A stretch of DNA of 64,000 nt from Caloramator fervidus (GTDB lineage Bacteria; Bacillota; Clostridia; Clostridiales; Caloramatoraceae). Location: positions 1 through 64,000 of the forward strand of contig NZ_FNUK01000004.1 in NCBI RefSeq assembly GCF_900108045.1. Direction: 5' to 3'. Below, one piece after another: positions 24,417 through 32,570 of the stretch. Each line of letters opens with the position of its first letter. Position 1 is the stretch's first letter. The notes below the pieces were generated by a model. It was not told the origin of the DNA. It searched no databases and saw nothing but the letters and a program-made list of their open reading frames with translations. The position numbers were made by a program, and so were the translations under genes.

Positions 24417-24946
24417 ATCATATCTTCAACAAGCTTACTTTTTTCACATCTTCCTAAACTTAAAAGCCTGTAATAAATTTTTTTTGCCTCTTCCTTTTTA
24501 TCATTTAAAATATAGGTTCCAATAAGTTTTATTAAAAACTTCTCTTCAATTTTTAAATTATCATTTTTTAAAATTTCCTCTACAACTTTTTTAAAACTTT
24601 TATAGGCATTTGCATAATCCTTCATGTTATAATACTCAACAGCTATTTTAATATGTAATAATAATCTTTCATTATAATTTAAATTCTCTAATTTTAGCCC
24701 TTCCTTTAATGTTTCCAATGCCTTCTTTTTGCTAAAAAGACTTTTTCTTTGATAAACTCTATTTATATCCTTTAAGTCTTTAATTGGCCTTGTTGATTCG
24801 TAAAAAACAAAAATTAATATAAATAAAATAAGTATAACACTTCTAATGTTGTAAGGTAGAAAGTTTAATTGGTTTGAAAAAATTAATAACAAAATTATTA
24901 TACTAAAAAATATTAACATGCTTTTTAATCCCTTTTTATCTATCAT
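24407..24946 (-). CDS. Hypothetical membrane protein with TPR-like repeats
   Basis: 179 residues: two closely spaced hydrophobic segments (about 10-26 and 33-49), then a cytoplasmic helical region with tetratricopeptide-like periodicity (for example YYNMKDYANAYKSFKKVVEE near residue 110). RBS GGTGGG before the ATG; an extended -10 TGGTATAAT is about 36 bases upstream. No enzymatic motif. A scaffold role at the membrane is a guess from architecture only. Confidence 0.6.
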   Translation of the reverse strand: MIDKKGLKSMLIFFSIIILLLIFSNQLNFLPYNIRSVILILFILIFVFYESTRPIKDLKDINRVYQRKSLFSKKKALETLKEGLKLENLNYNERLLLHIKIAVEYYNMKDYANAYKSFKKVVEEILKNDNLKIEEKFLIKLIGTYILNDKKEEAKKIYYRLLSLGRCEKSKLVEDMIKS

Positions 24947-25050
24947 GTTTTCCCACCTTTTAATAAGTATCTAGGTAATATTATACCAGACTTTTAATAA
25001 AAATTTATAATTTACACATAATTTAATTAGAAAAAGATGGAGGTGAGCAT

Positions 25051-25191
25051 ATGGTAAGAAAAAGCAAAAAGTATATTGTTGGTAAAGAACTTCCAACTGC
25101 ATCTAAAAGATATAAAATAGGCCCCGGGATTGACCTTATAGATGAAAAATTTAGGGAAACCTTTGGATACAGAAAAAATGATATAAAATAA
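25051..25191 (+). CDS. Small 46-residue basic protein
   Basis: An intact short frame opening MVRKSKKYIVGKELPTAS and ending RKNDIK, preceded by a near-ideal ribosome site (GGAGGTGAG, five bases from the ATG). It is rich in Lys and Arg, with a Gly-Pro-Gly turn in its centre, no Cys and no membrane segment. It lies between the TPR gene (divergent) and glutaredoxin (convergent), and a terminator hairpin begins at its stop codon. I do not recognise a family; the ribosome site and spacing make a real gene likely. Confidence 0.65.
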   Translation: MVRKSKKYIVGKELPTASKRYKIGPGIDLIDEKFRETFGYRKNDIK

Positions 25192-25216
25192 AGGACTGTC
25201 TAAACCGACAGTCCTT
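25191..25216. terminator. Terminator between the small gene and glutaredoxin
   Basis: AAGGACTGTC (25191-25200) pairs perfectly with GACAGTCCTT (25207-25216), loop of six. The T-rich tract is better on the minus strand, so it chiefly ends the glutaredoxin mRNA. Confidence 0.75.
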
Positions 25217-25440
25217 TACAAAGCCCTATCTATAGCTTCTTTATCAAAACCAACTATTATCTTACCATTTATATCTATAACTGGAACTCCCATCTGTCCT
25301 GATTTTCTTACCATTTCCATAGCTGCAGCTTTATCTGCTGCTACATTCTTTTCTGTAAAAGGAACATTCTTTTCTCTTAAATATTCCTTAACCCTTGTGC
25401 ACCATGGACAAGTTGGTGTTGTATAAACTATAACTGCCAT
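25216..25440 (-). CDS. Glutaredoxin-like protein (CPWC)
   Basis: 74 residues of the small glutaredoxin/NrdH-YruB type: VYTTPTCPWCTRVKEYL holds the CPWC active site (residues 11-14), followed by GVPVIDINGKIIVGFD with the cis-Pro and Gly-Phe of the fold. Such proteins take electrons from thioredoxin reductase or glutathione-free systems. The ATG at 25440 is set by GGAGGAG six bases upstream; the longer frame to 25503 runs through the promoter. It has its own promoter and a candidate operator matching that of trxA. Confidence 0.92.
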   Translation of the reverse strand: MAVIVYTTPTCPWCTRVKEYLREKNVPFTEKNVAADKAAAMEMVRKSGQMGVPVIDINGKIIVGFDKEAIDRAL

Positions 25441-25456
25441 ATTTAACTCCTCCTTT

Positions 25457-25473
25457 ATACCTATATGGGGTAT
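25457..25473 (-). promoter_or_regulatory. Candidate CsoR/CstR-family operator upstream of glutaredoxin
   Basis: Minus strand ATACCCCATATAGGTAT: perfect five-base arms ATACC/GGTAT around seven bases. It matches the trxA site (12444-12460) at 13 of 17 positions and, like it, begins nine bases after the -10 hexamer. A repressor bound here would cover the transcription start. Confidence 0.55.
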
Positions 25474-25482
25474 CCTAAATAA

Positions 25483-25511
25483 ATTATAAAACATTAGTTT
25501 CAAAAAATCAA
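25483..25511 (-). promoter_or_regulatory. Promoter of glutaredoxin, inside the end of the methyltransferase gene
   Basis: TTGATT (25511-25506), 17-base spacer, TATAAT (25488-25483) on the minus strand. The -35 hexamer contains the stop codon of the upstream methyltransferase gene. Confidence 0.65.
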
Positions 25512-27223
25512 TGCCTTACCCAAAATTTTACTTGTTCAAATTCCTTTTTTGTAATTTTAAATTTATCAATTAAAATTTCATCTATTACCTTAACATTAAC
25601 TTCTTTTTCTTTTAAAACTTCCATTTCAATTTCTTTTATATATTCTGGTATCCTTATTTTTAGTAGATTATAAGGATAATATTCATACAGATTATCTCCC
25701 AACTTTTTTAACAGGGTTTTTAAATAAAATTCATATATAGAGCTATTTAAAACTCCTACTAAGAATTCATAAGAATATAAAGATTCATATAATCCGAATA
25801 ATTTTAAAGCATATACATCCGCACTAAAAAAATTTCCTTTATCTATTGCAAATCTATTGTTTGAGGATTTATAGGGAAATATTATTTTTTTAGATTCAAA
25901 GAGTTCTAAGCTTCTTCCCCATTGAAGCTCATACCATTTTCTAATTCCCTTTTTACATTCTCGCCTTTTTAATAATTTATCCTTAAACTTTCCAATATGA
26001 TTTAAAGCATATAAATATTTTCCATAATCATCAATTAGATTAGAATAAATTAAAACCCTATTTCCTTTTCTTACTTTAAACCTTTCAACTTCACTGCTTT
26101 TTATAAAAGGCTTTAACAAATTCTTTTCAATTTTTAAACGCTCTGCCTCTTCATAAGTTAATACAAAAGCCTTATCACATCCTGTTATTACCCCTTGATA
26201 ACATTTAGCAATCTCACCTAATCTTATACCTGTTATTTTATTTATTATATTTTTTTCTAAACTATTTAAAAAATTCCATCCACCCTCTTCTAGCTCATTT
26301 TTTAAAACAGTAACCCTTTTTGTAAAAACATTTAATCTATTATTTACATCATCAAAAATTTCATTAATGTTAGCTTTAACATTAGGTAAAACTTTAAAAT
26401 ATTCAACTTCTTTCTTATTATCCTTTAAAACATATAAGATTATATTATCCACTCCAACATTTTTAAAAACCCTTACTCCATAAAAATCAACAATTTTTTC
26501 TAAAGAAGCATTTTTTATAATATAGTTTCTTATCCCCTCTGAATTTTGAGCCTCTAGCAAATATCTTGAAGTAAAAAAAACAAGCCTTCCATTATTATTT
26601 AGTAGATCTATAGATTTTTTTATAAAACAATAAGATAAATCCCCTTTATTATAAAAAACATCTGAATAATAACTTTTTAATTTTTCCCTATAACCATGCT
26701 CCAACATCTTATGCCCCATATATGGGGGATTTCCTATTATAACATCAAACTTATCCTTTAATTCAAATAAAAAATCCTTATTTAAAATATTTTTGGATAC
26801 TATTTTGCTTAGTTTAAAAAGCTCTAAAATAGTTATTTTTACAGCCGAATCATCAAGATCAATTCCATATATATTATTCTTAATTATATGCTCCTGTGGA
26901 TTTTCAATATTTAGTATTTTAGCGTAATCCAAAAGCTTTTGATATACATAAATTAAAAAAAATCCTCCTCCACAAGAGGGATCAAGTATCTTGATAAATG
27001 GATTTTTTTTATAGTCCTCAAAGTTTATAGAAGTATCTATCATATATTTTACTATTTCAAAAGGGGTATAAACGCTTCCTGATCTTTTTTTATCCTCTTT
27101 TTTTGTTAAATTTTGATATGCCTCTCCTAAAGATCCCCATTTTTGAAATATATATAAATCTTCTTCTCCATTTAATAGCTTATTATATGCATCGTTTAAA
27201 TCCTTTAAAAATTCCTTTAACAT
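25508..27223 (-). CDS. Orphan adenine-N6 DNA methyltransferase (Eco57I/CamA-like)
   Basis: 571-residue gamma-type N6-adenine methyltransferase. Motif X is GSVYTPFEIV (49-58), motif I DPSCGGGF (81-88), then IYGIDLDDSAV (about 118-128) and the catalytic motif IV NPPY (165-168). The C-terminal 250 residues look like a TaqI/Eco57I-type target-recognition region. There is no PD-(D/E)xK nuclease part and no restriction gene beside it, so a solitary methyltransferase is likely. Length and layout recall CamA of Clostridioides difficile (about 577 residues), which affects sporulation. It follows the methionine-sulfoxide reductase gene by nine bases. Target sequence unknown. Confidence 0.85.
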   Translation of the reverse strand: MLKEFLKDLNDAYNKLLNGEEDLYIFQKWGSLGEAYQNLTKKEDKKRSGSVYTPFEIVKYMIDTSINFEDYKKNPFIKILDPSCGGGFFLIYVYQKLLDYAKILNIENPQEHIIKNNIYGIDLDDSAVKITILELFKLSKIVSKNILNKDFLFELKDKFDVIIGNPPYMGHKMLEHGYREKLKSYYSDVFYNKGDLSYCFIKKSIDLLNNNGRLVFFTSRYLLEAQNSEGIRNYIIKNASLEKIVDFYGVRVFKNVGVDNIILYVLKDNKKEVEYFKVLPNVKANINEIFDDVNNRLNVFTKRVTVLKNELEEGGWNFLNSLEKNIINKITGIRLGEIAKCYQGVITGCDKAFVLTYEEAERLKIEKNLLKPFIKSSEVERFKVRKGNRVLIYSNLIDDYGKYLYALNHIGKFKDKLLKRRECKKGIRKWYELQWGRSLELFESKKIIFPYKSSNNRFAIDKGNFFSADVYALKLFGLYESLYSYEFLVGVLNSSIYEFYLKTLLKKLGDNLYEYYPYNLLKIRIPEYIKEIEMEVLKEKEVNVKVIDEILIDKFKITKKEFEQVKFWVRH

Positions 27224-27232
27224 AAATCCTCC

Positions 27233-27739
27233 TTATACTTTAGCAATTTCATTCCAATCTATATATTTATTTAACTTTTCAACTAACTTTTCTAGGTAAT
27301 ATTTATCAACTTCATCAAACCTATTAAATATAGGACTATCTACATCTAAAACTCCATATAAAACTTCATCTTTAATTATTGGAACTACTATCTCTGAATT
27401 AGAAGCACTGTCACAAGCTATATGACCTTCAAACTCATGAACGTTTGGAACAATATATGTTTTTTTATCTCTTGCAGCACTACCACAAACTCCTTTTCCA
27501 ATTTTAATCCTCGTGCAGGCTGCTTTTCCACCAAAGGGCCCTAAAACTAACTCTCCATTTTTCATAATATAAAATCCAGCCCAGTTTATATCTTCTAAAT
27601 TTTGGTATAGCAAAGCAGCTGTATTACAAAGATTTGCTAAAACATCCTTTTCAGAAGATAAGTAACTTTCTATTCTATAAATAAGCATTTTATAAAAATT
27701 TTCTTTGTTATCAGCTAAAATCTTTTCATTGTTTAACAT
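27233..27739 (-). CDS. GAF-domain free methionine-(R)-sulfoxide reductase
   Basis: 168 residues of the fRMsr (YebR/YtsP) family, which reduces free L-methionine-(R)-sulfoxide with electrons from thioredoxin. The three family cysteines are seen in KAACTRI, GKGVCGSA and GHIACDSAS, and INWAGFYI opens the GAF fold. RBS GGGGG ahead of the ATG. It is the first gene of a two-gene unit with the DNA methyltransferase. Confidence 0.93.
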   Translation of the reverse strand: MLNNEKILADNKENFYKMLIYRIESYLSSEKDVLANLCNTAALLYQNLEDINWAGFYIMKNGELVLGPFGGKAACTRIKIGKGVCGSAARDKKTYIVPNVHEFEGHIACDSASNSEIVVPIIKDEVLYGVLDVDSPIFNRFDEVDKYYLEKLVEKLNKYIDWNEIAKV

Positions 27740-27795
27740 AAAATCCCCCCTAAATTTTTTATTATTATAACACTATATGAACCTTGCTTCAACAC

Positions 27796-27823
27796 AAAAA
27801 GGTTCGGAATCCCGAACCTTTTT
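27796..27823 (-). terminator. Terminator of hutH
   Basis: A-tract plus GGTTCGG (27801-27807) pairs with CCGAACC (27812-27818); T5 follows on the minus strand. It includes the stop codon region of hutH. Confidence 0.8.
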
Positions 27824-29348
27824 ATTCTAACTTTCCAATTGCTTTTTCAACTTCTTTTACTAAAAGGCCACTATCTACTATTTTGCTTGCTTTATTTATA
27901 TCAATATACATAATCCTATCTTCATCAAGATGCTCAACCTCTTTTCTTATAAGCTTATATGCAACCTCCGTTCCATTTCCAAGCTTAGCATTTCCTCTAA
28001 AATCAATAGCCTGCGCTGCTGCAAGATATTCTATTCCTAAAACCCTAGATACATTATATATAATATTTCTTGCTTTTCTTGCAGCAATAGTTCCCATGCT
28101 TACGTGGTCTTCTTGGTTTGCAGAAGATGGAATAGAATCAACAGAGGCAGGATGCGCAAGAACCTTATTTTCAGAAACCAAAGAAGCTGCTGTATACTGT
28201 GCTATCATAAATCCTGAATTTAATCCTCCATTTTTAGTTAAAAAAGCTGGAAGGTCATTTAACTGGTAATTAACTAATCTTTCTATCCTTCTTTCAGATA
28301 CATTTGCAATCTCAGACATAGCAATACCTAAAAAATCCATAGCAAGAGCAACAGGTTGTCCATGAAAATTTCCACCTGACACTACCTTCATTTCATCTTC
28401 AAAAATAAGTGGATTATCAGTTGCTGAATTTATTTCAATTTCTATTACCTTTTTTACATATTCTAAAGCATCTTTGCTAGCCCCATGTATTTGAGGGATA
28501 CACCTTAAAGTATATGCATCCTGAACCCTTAATTGACCTTGCCTAGTAGTTAAGCTACTTCCTTCAAGAAGTTTTAAAAGATTTTTTGCGCACTTTAACT
28601 GACCTTTTTGAGGTCTTACCTCATGAACTCTATGATAATAAGCATCGGTAATTCCTCTTAGAGCCTCAACAGTCATAGCTGCTATTATATCTGATGCCTT
28701 TAATAAATTCATTGCATCATATACAGCTAAAGCTCCAATTGCAGTCATAACTTGAGTTCCATTTATAAGTGCAAGTCCTTCCTTCTCAACAAGCTCAATA
28801 GGTTCCATTCCTGCTTTATGTAAAGCCTCTTTTCCACTTAACCTTTCTCCATTATAATAAGCCTCTCCTTCTCCTATCATAACAAGAACCATATGGGATA
28901 GTGGTGCAAGATCTCCACTAGCACCTAAAGACCCCTTTTCGTATATAACAGGATGAACCTTTCTGTTTAACATATCAACTAACATTTGAAGGGTTGACAA
29001 TCTAACTCCCGAATAACCCTTAGCAAGGGCATTTGCCCTAAGAAGCATTATAGCCCTTACTATTTCAGTATCAAATTCATTTCCAACTGCACAAGCGTGG
29101 GAAACTATTAAATTCCTTTGAAGCTTTTTGGCATCCTCCTTTGATATAACAACATCTGCAAATTTCCCAAACCCAGTAGTTATTCCATACTCTACCTTTT
29201 CATCCTCAACAAACTTATCCACTAAATTTCTAGCCTTTTTTACCCTCTCCTTTGCCTCATCACTAAGTTCAACAAAATACCCATTTCTTGCAACATTAAC
29301 AACATCCTCAATAGTTAAACTGTTCCCATCAATTATAACTTTATTCAT
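27822..29348 (-). CDS. hutH: Histidine ammonia-lyase
   Basis: 508-residue lyase converting histidine to urocanate and ammonia. The autocatalytic MIO cofactor triad Ala-Ser-Gly (143-145) is in GSLGASGDLAPL, and the GNFHGQP and QEDHVSMG segments are typical. The length fits. RBS GGGGGG ahead of the ATG. The other histidine-utilisation genes (hutU, hutI, ftcD) are not beside it; the upstream neighbours are two dipeptidase genes, suggesting use of peptide-derived histidine. Tyrosine/phenylalanine lyases share the fold, but the overall sequence is hutH-like. Confidence 0.92.
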   Translation of the reverse strand: MNKVIIDGNSLTIEDVVNVARNGYFVELSDEAKERVKKARNLVDKFVEDEKVEYGITTGFGKFADVVISKEDAKKLQRNLIVSHACAVGNEFDTEIVRAIMLLRANALAKGYSGVRLSTLQMLVDMLNRKVHPVIYEKGSLGASGDLAPLSHMVLVMIGEGEAYYNGERLSGKEALHKAGMEPIELVEKEGLALINGTQVMTAIGALAVYDAMNLLKASDIIAAMTVEALRGITDAYYHRVHEVRPQKGQLKCAKNLLKLLEGSSLTTRQGQLRVQDAYTLRCIPQIHGASKDALEYVKKVIEIEINSATDNPLIFEDEMKVVSGGNFHGQPVALAMDFLGIAMSEIANVSERRIERLVNYQLNDLPAFLTKNGGLNSGFMIAQYTAASLVSENKVLAHPASVDSIPSSANQEDHVSMGTIAARKARNIIYNVSRVLGIEYLAAAQAIDFRGNAKLGNGTEVAYKLIRKEVEHLDEDRIMYIDINKASKIVDSGLLVKEVEKAIGKLE

Positions 29349-29399
29349 CTTGTTCCCCCCTTATGTAAGCCATAACCTATAATTATTATAACATTTGTG

Positions 29400-30347
29400 T
29401 TAATTTTTTGAAATATCAAAATTTAATGTATGCTTAAAAACCCTTTTAATATTTTTATACATAATTTTTTCAATATCCTCTTCTTTATAGCCTTTTTTTA
29501 TAAGAAGCTCTATAACTTTTTCCGACTTTGAAGCATCTTCAAGGCCTGATGTAACTTTTTCGCCTAAAAAATCACAGTAATCAAAACCTAATGCTACATA
29601 ATCTATTCCTATTTTTTCAACAACATAATCTATATGCTCTACAAACTTATATATAGTTGGATTTACTTCGTCTAAAAAATCCGGATAGGCATTTATTCCA
29701 ATAACTCCATTCTTTTCAAATATAGCTTTTATCTGTTCGTCCTTTAAATTCCTTACATGTCTACAAAGAGAATAAACATTTGAATGGGAAGCTATTATTG
29801 GCTTTTCGGAAACTTCGCATATATCCCAAAAGGTTTTTTCATTTGCATGGGAAACATCAATTAAAATTCCAAGTTTCTCTAACTTTTTAACACATTCTTT
29901 ACCAAGCTTTGTTAATCCTCTATTTTTATCTCCTTTAACTCCTGTTGCTAGTTCATTTTCCTCATTCCATGTTAAACTTGCACATCTTACTCCCATTTTA
30001 TAAAGCAACTCTAAATAATCAAGATTGCCTTTTATTCCAGATAAACCTTCACATCCTAAAATAATTTGCATCTTACCTTTATTCTTTATTTCATCAAAAT
30101 CCTCATATTTTAAAACTAACTGAGCAATATCCTTTATATCTTCAAGCTCTTTCAAACCTTCTTTTAATATCTGCATCATCCTATCTAAAGGGTCAATATC
30201 ATCTCTATCAACCCAAACAGCAGCAATAAACCCATCAATTCCCCCTTTTTTTAATTTTTCGTAGTGATACTTTTTAAAAACATCCCTTTCCCCACTTTGC
30301 CTTCTTACTGTAATATCCACTAAAATATCAGAATGAACATCAAACAT
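29400..30347 (-). CDS. Membrane dipeptidase (peptidase family M19)
   Basis: 315-residue zinc dipeptidase of the renal-dipeptidase type. Metal-binding elements include FDVHSDI at the N-terminus, a Glu in LGCEGLSGI, and His in DVSHANEKTFWD and IASHSNVYSLCRHVRN, in the usual order. No signal peptide, so probably cytosolic despite the family name. RBS GGGGG before the ATG. It lies between pepV and hutH on the same strand. Confidence 0.92.
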   Translation of the reverse strand: MFDVHSDILVDITVRRQSGERDVFKKYHYEKLKKGGIDGFIAAVWVDRDDIDPLDRMMQILKEGLKELEDIKDIAQLVLKYEDFDEIKNKGKMQIILGCEGLSGIKGNLDYLELLYKMGVRCASLTWNEENELATGVKGDKNRGLTKLGKECVKKLEKLGILIDVSHANEKTFWDICEVSEKPIIASHSNVYSLCRHVRNLKDEQIKAIFEKNGVIGINAYPDFLDEVNPTIYKFVEHIDYVVEKIGIDYVALGFDYCDFLGEKVTSGLEDASKSEKVIELLIKKGYKEEDIEKIMYKNIKRVFKHTLNFDISKN

Positions 30348-30366
30348 AGTATCCCCCCTATTAATA

Positions 30367-30393
30367 AATAAGCAGGGATTACCCCTGCTTATT
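30367..30393 (-). terminator. Terminator of pepV
   Basis: Stem AATAAGCAGGG (30367-30377) with CCCTGCTTATT (30383-30393) around a short loop; a T-rich stretch follows on the minus strand. Overlaps the pepV stop. Confidence 0.65.
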
Positions 30394-31774
30394 TTGCTAA
30401 TTCTAACATTGCTTTTGCATAAATTTTTGTTATCATAATTAAATCTTCTATTTCTATATATTCATTTGGTTTATGAATTACATCTGGTTTTCCTGGGAAA
30501 AGTGGACCAAAAGCTAAAGTGTTTGGCATTTCCTTTGCATAAGTTCCTCCGCCTATTGCTAAAGGTTCACTATCATCATTAACAAACTCTCTATAAACCT
30601 TCATAAGCTTTTGAACAAGCTCATGGTCTTTAGCAAAATAAAGAGGCTCTTGATGTGAAAAATCTTCTACTTTTATTCCTAATTCCTCTATTCTCTTATT
30701 AAATGGATTCATCATATCTTCAAGTTTATATGTGCAAGGATATCTTAAATTTAAAGATACTGTAACCTTGTCTTCATTCATATCAATAACTCCAACATTA
30801 AAAGAAAGTTCTCCTGTTTCATCCTTTAGATAACATCCAAAAGATTCACCTTTAGTTTCAAATCCCACATACTTATTCATAAAATTAATAAAATCCTTTA
30901 TATCACTTTCTGGTAAATCAAGTTCTCCAAGAAAAGCAAATAATATCATAATAGCATTTTTTCCAAGCTCTGGAGTGCTACCATGAGCAGAAATTCCATA
31001 AGCTTTTACTGCCAATAAATCATCCTTTTCTTCTAGTTTTAAGTCAAATCCTTTATCATTAAATTCCTTTAATTTATTTTCAATTAATTCTTTATTTTTA
31101 ACCCTTAAACCTGCCTCACAATAATCAGGAACCATGTTAGCTCTTTGTCCACCTTTTATATACTTAATCTCTATATCTCCTGAAGGTTTTCTTTGTAAAT
31201 CTTTTACTATATTAAATACTGTTAATCCTTTTTCCGCATGAATTAATGGAAATTCTGCGTCAGGAGTAAAACCAGCAACTGGAGGCTTTTCATATTTTAA
31301 ATAATATGGTATATCGTTTGAACCTGTTTCCTCGTTAGTTCCAAATATAATTCTTATTCTTTTTGAGATAGGTAAATTTAAATCCTTTATAGCCTTAAGA
31401 CCATATAATGCAGCAATTATTGGTCCTTTATCATCAAGGGCACCTCTTGCATATATTTTCCCATCATGAATTTCTGCACCATAGGGTGGATATATCCAAC
31501 CATCTCCTTCTGGAACAACATCAAGATGTCCTAAAACTGCTATGTAATCTTCTCCCTCACCATATTCTGCATATCCTACATAGCCATCCAAATTTACAGT
31601 CTTAAATCCAAGCTGATTTGAAAGATTTAATGCATAATCTAGCGCCTTTGCCACTCCTTCACCAAAAGGCATTCCTTCCTTTGGAGTGTCCTCTACACTT
31701 TTAATTTTTAATATTTCTTGAGTAGATTTTATTATCTCTTCCCTCATGCTGTCTATTTTTTGATTTAAATCCAT
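30389..31774 (-). CDS. pepV: Dipeptidase PepV (M20 family)
   Basis: 461-residue zinc aminopeptidase/dipeptidase. Metal and catalytic residues are in LGHLDVVPEGDGW, ARGALDDKGP and FGTNEETGSNDI, then YAKEMPN; the lid domain lies about 180-360. It releases amino acids from dipeptides in the cytosol. RBS GGGGG before the ATG and its own promoter upstream. Confidence 0.94.
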   Translation of the reverse strand: MDLNQKIDSMREEIIKSTQEILKIKSVEDTPKEGMPFGEGVAKALDYALNLSNQLGFKTVNLDGYVGYAEYGEGEDYIAVLGHLDVVPEGDGWIYPPYGAEIHDGKIYARGALDDKGPIIAALYGLKAIKDLNLPISKRIRIIFGTNEETGSNDIPYYLKYEKPPVAGFTPDAEFPLIHAEKGLTVFNIVKDLQRKPSGDIEIKYIKGGQRANMVPDYCEAGLRVKNKELIENKLKEFNDKGFDLKLEEKDDLLAVKAYGISAHGSTPELGKNAIMILFAFLGELDLPESDIKDFINFMNKYVGFETKGESFGCYLKDETGELSFNVGVIDMNEDKVTVSLNLRYPCTYKLEDMMNPFNKRIEELGIKVEDFSHQEPLYFAKDHELVQKLMKVYREFVNDDSEPLAIGGGTYAKEMPNTLAFGPLFPGKPDVIHKPNEYIEIEDLIMITKIYAKAMLELAK

Positions 31775-31810
31775 AAAAATCCCCCTTATAATATACTTAA
31801 TTTATTAGTT

Positions 31811-31839
31811 ATTCTATCACTTTTAAAAAACTCTTTCAA
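31811..31839 (-). promoter_or_regulatory. Promoter of pepV
   Basis: TTGAAA (31839-31834), 17-base spacer, TAGAAT (31816-31811) on the minus strand, 37 bases from the ATG. No terminator is visible between the polysaccharide region and this promoter, so read-through is possible. Confidence 0.55.
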
Positions 31840-31846
31840 TCCTACC

Positions 31847-32569
31847 TTACCTTACAAACCTTTCCTTTAAAACTTTACATAAAAACACAGGTAAAACCGC
31901 CATCCTTTTATATCTCCAAGGCTCTTTAATAAGCCTATAAAGCCATTCAAGTCCTAAATTTCTCATCAATTTAGGAGCTCTTTTAATATTTCCTGATATA
32001 ACATCAAGGCTTCCTCCAATTCCCATTAAAAGTGGAACATTAAGCTTTTCCATATTTCTTGTTATCCAATATTCCTGCTTTGGACTTCCCATTGCAACAA
32101 ACAAAATGTCAGGACTTTTTTCTTTTATATCATTTATAACCTCTTCTTCATCTTTAAAGTATCCATCTTTAATTCCAACAATATTAAGTCCTAAAAATTT
32201 ATTCTTTAAAACCTTTGCCGCTTTTTCAGCAACTCCAGGTTTTGCTCCAAGTATATAAACCTTATATCCTTTTTTAGAAGCCCTCTCGCAAATATTTATC
32301 ATAAGGTCAATTCCGGTAACCCTTGATCTTATCCTTCCACCATTTAAAATAGAAGCTATAACAACTCCAACACCATCAGGAATTTGAATACTTGCACTAT
32401 TTAAAAGATTTCTTAAATTCTCATCCTTTTGCGCCTTCATTATCTTTTCAGGGTTTATTGCTACAATAAAAGAAGGTTTTTTTTGTAAAATTATATTATC
32501 CACTTCATCTAAAACTTCTTCCATGTTAAGCGCACAAACATCTACTCCTAAATAATTTTCCTTTATCAT
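31847..32569 (-). CDS. WecG/TagA/CpsF family glycosyltransferase (copy 1)
   Basis: 240 residues of the GT26 family, which includes TagA (adds N-acetylmannosamine to lipid-linked GlcNAc in teichoic-acid linkage units) and WecG. Signatures: AINPEKIMKAQ, IPDGVGVVIASIL with the catalytic Asp, VTGIDLM, and AMGSPKQEYWI. The C-terminal basic segment (LIKEPWRYKR) is the membrane-contact tail of TagA enzymes. The ATG at 32569 follows GGGGG; it is one base after the stop of the GT4 gene. Last gene of the distal polysaccharide unit; a paralogue lies at 52550. Confidence 0.9.
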   Translation of the reverse strand: MIKENYLGVDVCALNMEEVLDEVDNIILQKKPSFIVAINPEKIMKAQKDENLRNLLNSASIQIPDGVGVVIASILNGGRIRSRVTGIDLMINICERASKKGYKVYILGAKPGVAEKAAKVLKNKFLGLNIVGIKDGYFKDEEEVINDIKEKSPDILFVAMGSPKQEYWITRNMEKLNVPLLMGIGGSLDVISGNIKRAPKLMRNLGLEWLYRLIKEPWRYKRMAVLPVFLCKVLKERFVR

Positions 32570-32570
32570 A

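Noticed and set aside
25508-27223. Type IIG restriction-modification or BREX/DISARM defence locus
   Set aside because: No nuclease motif in the protein and no restriction, pglZ, helicase or other defence gene in the neighbourhood.
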